Source: Candidatus Saccharibacteria bacterium UBA2834
GTDB taxonomy: Bacteria; Patescibacteriota; Saccharimonadia; Saccharimonadales; Saccharimonadaceae
Reading direction: 5' to 3'
Assembly: GCA_002351365.1 (NCBI GenBank)
Contig: DEGE01000028.1
Coordinates: 19,429 to 26,245 of the forward strand
DNA: 6,817 nucleotides
Shown piece by piece: positions 5,266-6,817 of the stretch. Position 1 is the first letter of the stretch, and each line of letters starts with the position of its first letter. The position numbers and the translations under genes were made by a program. The notes under the pieces were generated by a model that was given only the letters and a program-made list of their open reading frames with translations, was not told the DNA's origin and made no database searches.

Positions 5266-5484
5266 ATGGAAACATTTAAAATTCCTGGACTCGAAACGAA
5301 AACAGAAAGTGAAGAGGAGTTAGGATTACAATTTGAAGATTACGAATATAATCCCGACAAAGTCTTTGTGCCGAAGAAGGAAACTACTATCTCTGAAGAG
5401 AAATTAAAAGAAATGAAAAAAATGAGTCCGATCTTAGGCCATAAAGCAAACCTCTTTGCCCGTATCCGTAATTTTAATCAATAA
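5266..5484 (+). CDS. Unrecognised 72-aa charged protein
   Basis: I do not recognise this protein. It has 72 residues, no cysteine, no membrane segment and no signal peptide, so it is likely cytoplasmic. Residues 12-23 (TKTESEEELGLQ) are acidic, followed by DYEYNPDKVFVPKKE (25-39). A likely helix EEKLKEMKKM (44-53) comes next, and then a basic, partly hydrophobic tail PILGHKANLFARIRN (55-69). That tail could bind a nucleic acid, a membrane surface or a partner, but this is only inference. Support for a real gene comes from two good upstream promoters, a strong terminator 73 nt after the stop, and natural-looking composition. Against it, the ribosome site is weakly placed. It is monocistronic and unrelated by position to ileS. 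The stretch after the stop (5485-5557) is A-rich, has no ATG and holds no gene that I can see. Confidence 0.72.
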   Translation: METFKIPGLETKTESEEELGLQFEDYEYNPDKVFVPKKETTISEEKLKEMKKMSPILGHKANLFARIRNFNQ

Positions 5485-5557
5485 GGAGAGTCTATAGATA
5501 GAAACTAGCCAATAAAAACAAAAAACAGGAGAAAAAGCCATAAGATAAAAAGCAAAG

Positions 5558-5590
5558 AAGGCCACCTTAGATATCAGGGTGGCCTTTTTT
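5558..5590 (+). terminator. Strong intrinsic terminator after the 72-aa gene
   Basis: AAGGCCACC (5558-5566) pairs with GGTGGCCTT (5578-5586) around an 11-nt loop, followed by a T run to 5590. The GC-rich 7-bp core and T tract make it the clearest terminator of the window. Confidence 0.93.
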
Positions 5591-5613
5591 GTGTTTTCAT
5601 TTCCTAAAAGCTC

Positions 5614-5643
5614 TTGACTTTTTGAAAATGCTAGTGGTATTAT
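5614..5643 (+). promoter_or_regulatory. Extended -10 promoter of the membrane protein gene
   Basis: TTGACT (5614-5619), an 18-nt spacer, and TATTAT (5638-5643) directly preceded by TGG. Predicted start is about 5650, giving a short leader of about 40 nt to ATG 5689. Confidence 0.7.
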
Positions 5644-5688
5644 CGAGGAAAATAGGTCAAAAATAAAAACATAAAAGGAAACAGAATA

Positions 5689-6817
5689 ATGTCAGAAAAA
5701 TATAGCGATGTATTCCATAGATCCGGCTCCGGTCATGAGGCGGCGGATATTTCGAATGAGATTCTCGGAGATAATGGTCATGGGAGTGGGGATACGGCTG
5801 CCGCTAGGCCAGATATGCGCCTAAGTAAGGAAAGAAACAAAGCCATGGGGGCTGCTGTTGCGGGGCTCGCTGGTGTTACTCTTATGGGGGTGGTGCTCGC
5901 TGGAAGTAAGGCGAATAATGAGGCTGCCGCCAACCAAGCGGCCGCCGAAAGCCAAGCGATTGTCGAAACTCAGGCGGCCGACGAGACGGACCAGGGCGCA
6001 AGTGGTGAGCAGGATGATGCTGCGGAACCAGAAGCTGACATTGATGCCGGTAAGACAGTGGAAGAAACAGTTGAAACTGCAGTTGAGCGAAGCGAAGAGG
6101 ATGAAATTGTTTCTCAATTCTTGCATTATGGTGAAAAGGATGATGAGCCAGGTTTTCGCAAAGGTGCTCACGGTGTTGAGAGTGATGAAGTCGGTGAATA
6201 TTTGTCTTATGGCAATTATGATAATTACTTCGCCGAAGGCGGTTGGGGCGACAAAGATAAGCAGGAACGCGGCGATCACTATGGCGAAGCTGACATGAAG
6301 GAAAAGCTTTATGATTTGTTTGGTGTTACGCATGAAAGTGAAGCGAGTGACGAGCAGATTAAATTAGCGCTCTTCGCGATTGATAGTGAACAGGCATTAA
6401 GTGCAGGCCAAACTGCGGTTGATGCTGATATTCCAGGATTTGAAGGCTTATCACCAGATGAGGCCGCGGCGCGTGTTGAGGCGATTCGCGAAGGAAAGGC
6501 CGATATGACGAAGGCCGAGTTCGATCGCCAGCTTGCTTTGTTCTATGCCGAGGCGGATCTTATACGCGAAGATATGGGCCATCATGATTTGACGAATATG
6601 GGCATTGCTCAAGGTGAGGATGGTAGCTTCCATGCCACGAAGAGTACGATTGAAGATGCTAGAGAGGGTACAACTGTTTATACATTGAGGCGTGGCGTAG
6701 CTCATGACGACGGTAGCGTGACGGTTTATACCTCTATGCGTAAGACTCCTTGCGCTAACCACATGGGCGAAATAATCGAACAGAAGATCGATGAAACGGT
6801 CGTAGATGAATCGCCAC
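5689..6817 (+). CDS. Single-pass membrane protein with Ala/acid-rich stalk, 3' end outside window
   Basis: The frame is open from ATG 5689 to the window end (376 codons plus one base, no stop), so the gene is truncated on the right. AAGGA (5675-5679) lies 9 nt upstream. I do not recognise the family. Residues 1-51 are hydrophilic with KERNK just before the membrane. Residues 52-72 (A-M-G-A-A-V through V-V-L-A-G) form one hydrophobic segment. The basic side before it suggests N-in, C-out topology, either a type II anchor or an uncleaved signal. Residues 75-140 are rich in Ala, Gln, Glu and Asp, like a stalk. Residues 145-200 are rich in Tyr, Gly and acidic residues. A helical acidic part covers about 200-300 (LYDLFGV, SPDEAAARVEAIREGKADM). 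A beta-like segment covers about 330-360 (TTVYTLRRG, VTVYTSMRKTPC) with the only cysteine at 355. It may be an envelope or host-contact protein, but that is inference from topology alone. Confidence 0.85.
   Translation, partial: MSEKYSDVFHRSGSGHEAADISNEILGDNGHGSGDTAAARPDMRLSKERNKAMGAAVAGLAGVTLMGVVLAGSKANNEAAANQAAAESQAIVETQAADETDQGASGEQDDAAEPEADIDAGKTVEETVETAVERSEEDEIVSQFLHYGEKDDEPGFRKGAHGVESDEVGEYLSYGNYDNYFAEGGWGDKDKQERGDHYGEADMKEKLYDLFGVTHESEASDEQIKLALFAIDSEQALSAGQTAVDADIPGFEGLSPDEAAARVEAIREGKADMTKAEFDRQLALFYAEADLIREDMGHHDLTNMGIAQGEDGSFHATKSTIEDAREGTTVYTLRRGVAHDDGSVTVYTSMRKTPCANHMGEIIEQKIDETVVDESP

Noticed and set aside
5821..6333. 170-aa minus-strand and 146-aa plus-strand frames inside the membrane protein gene
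   Set aside because: The frame from 5689 is open for 376 codons with its own promoter, ribosome site and membrane segment. The others are overlapping shadows without such support.
1..6817. Recoding of TGA as glycine or tryptophan, known in some CPR lineages
   Set aside because: No in-frame TGA occurs in any supported gene. The six visible stops are TAA or TAG, so TGA is untested as a stop here, but nothing indicates recoding.

Overview
The window reads as a bacterial chromosome fragment with every supported gene on the + strand. The best guess is a Candidate Phyla Radiation bacterium, probably Saccharibacteria (TM7). This is inferred from compact operons, a eukaryote-like type 2 isoleucyl-tRNA synthetase, a divergent NrdR directly after ftsZ, and small cysteine-free proteins. 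No database search was possible. The genetic code looks standard: no in-frame TGA interrupts any gene, and every visible stop is TAA or TAG.

Positions 1-1793 hold the end of an operon. It contains the C-terminal part of the division GTPase FtsZ (5' end outside the window), an NrdR-like regulator that has lost all four zinc-ligand cysteines, a cysteine-free thioredoxin-fold small protein, and a MazG-superfamily NTP pyrophosphohydrolase. Gaps are 20 nt, 4 nt and a 1-nt overlap, and the operon ends at a good intrinsic terminator. Its theme is division, dNTP control and nucleotide-pool cleaning.

Positions 1794-5002 hold an independently transcribed ileS unit. An extended -10 promoter drives a leader that can be folded by eye into a T-box riboswitch. 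It has an ultrashort Stem I with an AUC (Ile) specifier in the terminal loop, a kink-turn-like motif, a Stem III, a T-box bulge UGGUACC, and mutually exclusive antiterminator and terminator hairpins. IleRS follows from a GTG start (960 aa) and ends at a long hairpin terminator. Uncharged tRNA-Ile should permit read-through into ileS. The HIGH signature of this IleRS reads HHGT, so its final histidine is replaced.

Positions 5003-5590 hold a short intergenic region with an inverted repeat and two tandem TTGACA promoters, an A-rich leader, an unrecognised 72-aa charged protein, and a strong terminator. This is a monocistronic unit built for strong expression.

Positions 5591-6817 hold another extended -10 promoter and the start of a long gene that runs off the window. 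It encodes at least 376 aa of a single-pass membrane protein with an Ala/acid-rich stalk and an unrecognised acidic extracytoplasmic region.

The most interesting items are the T-box leader in this genomic setting, the cysteine-less NrdR, and the altered IleRS signature. I found no CRISPR array, mobile element, tRNA or rRNA.
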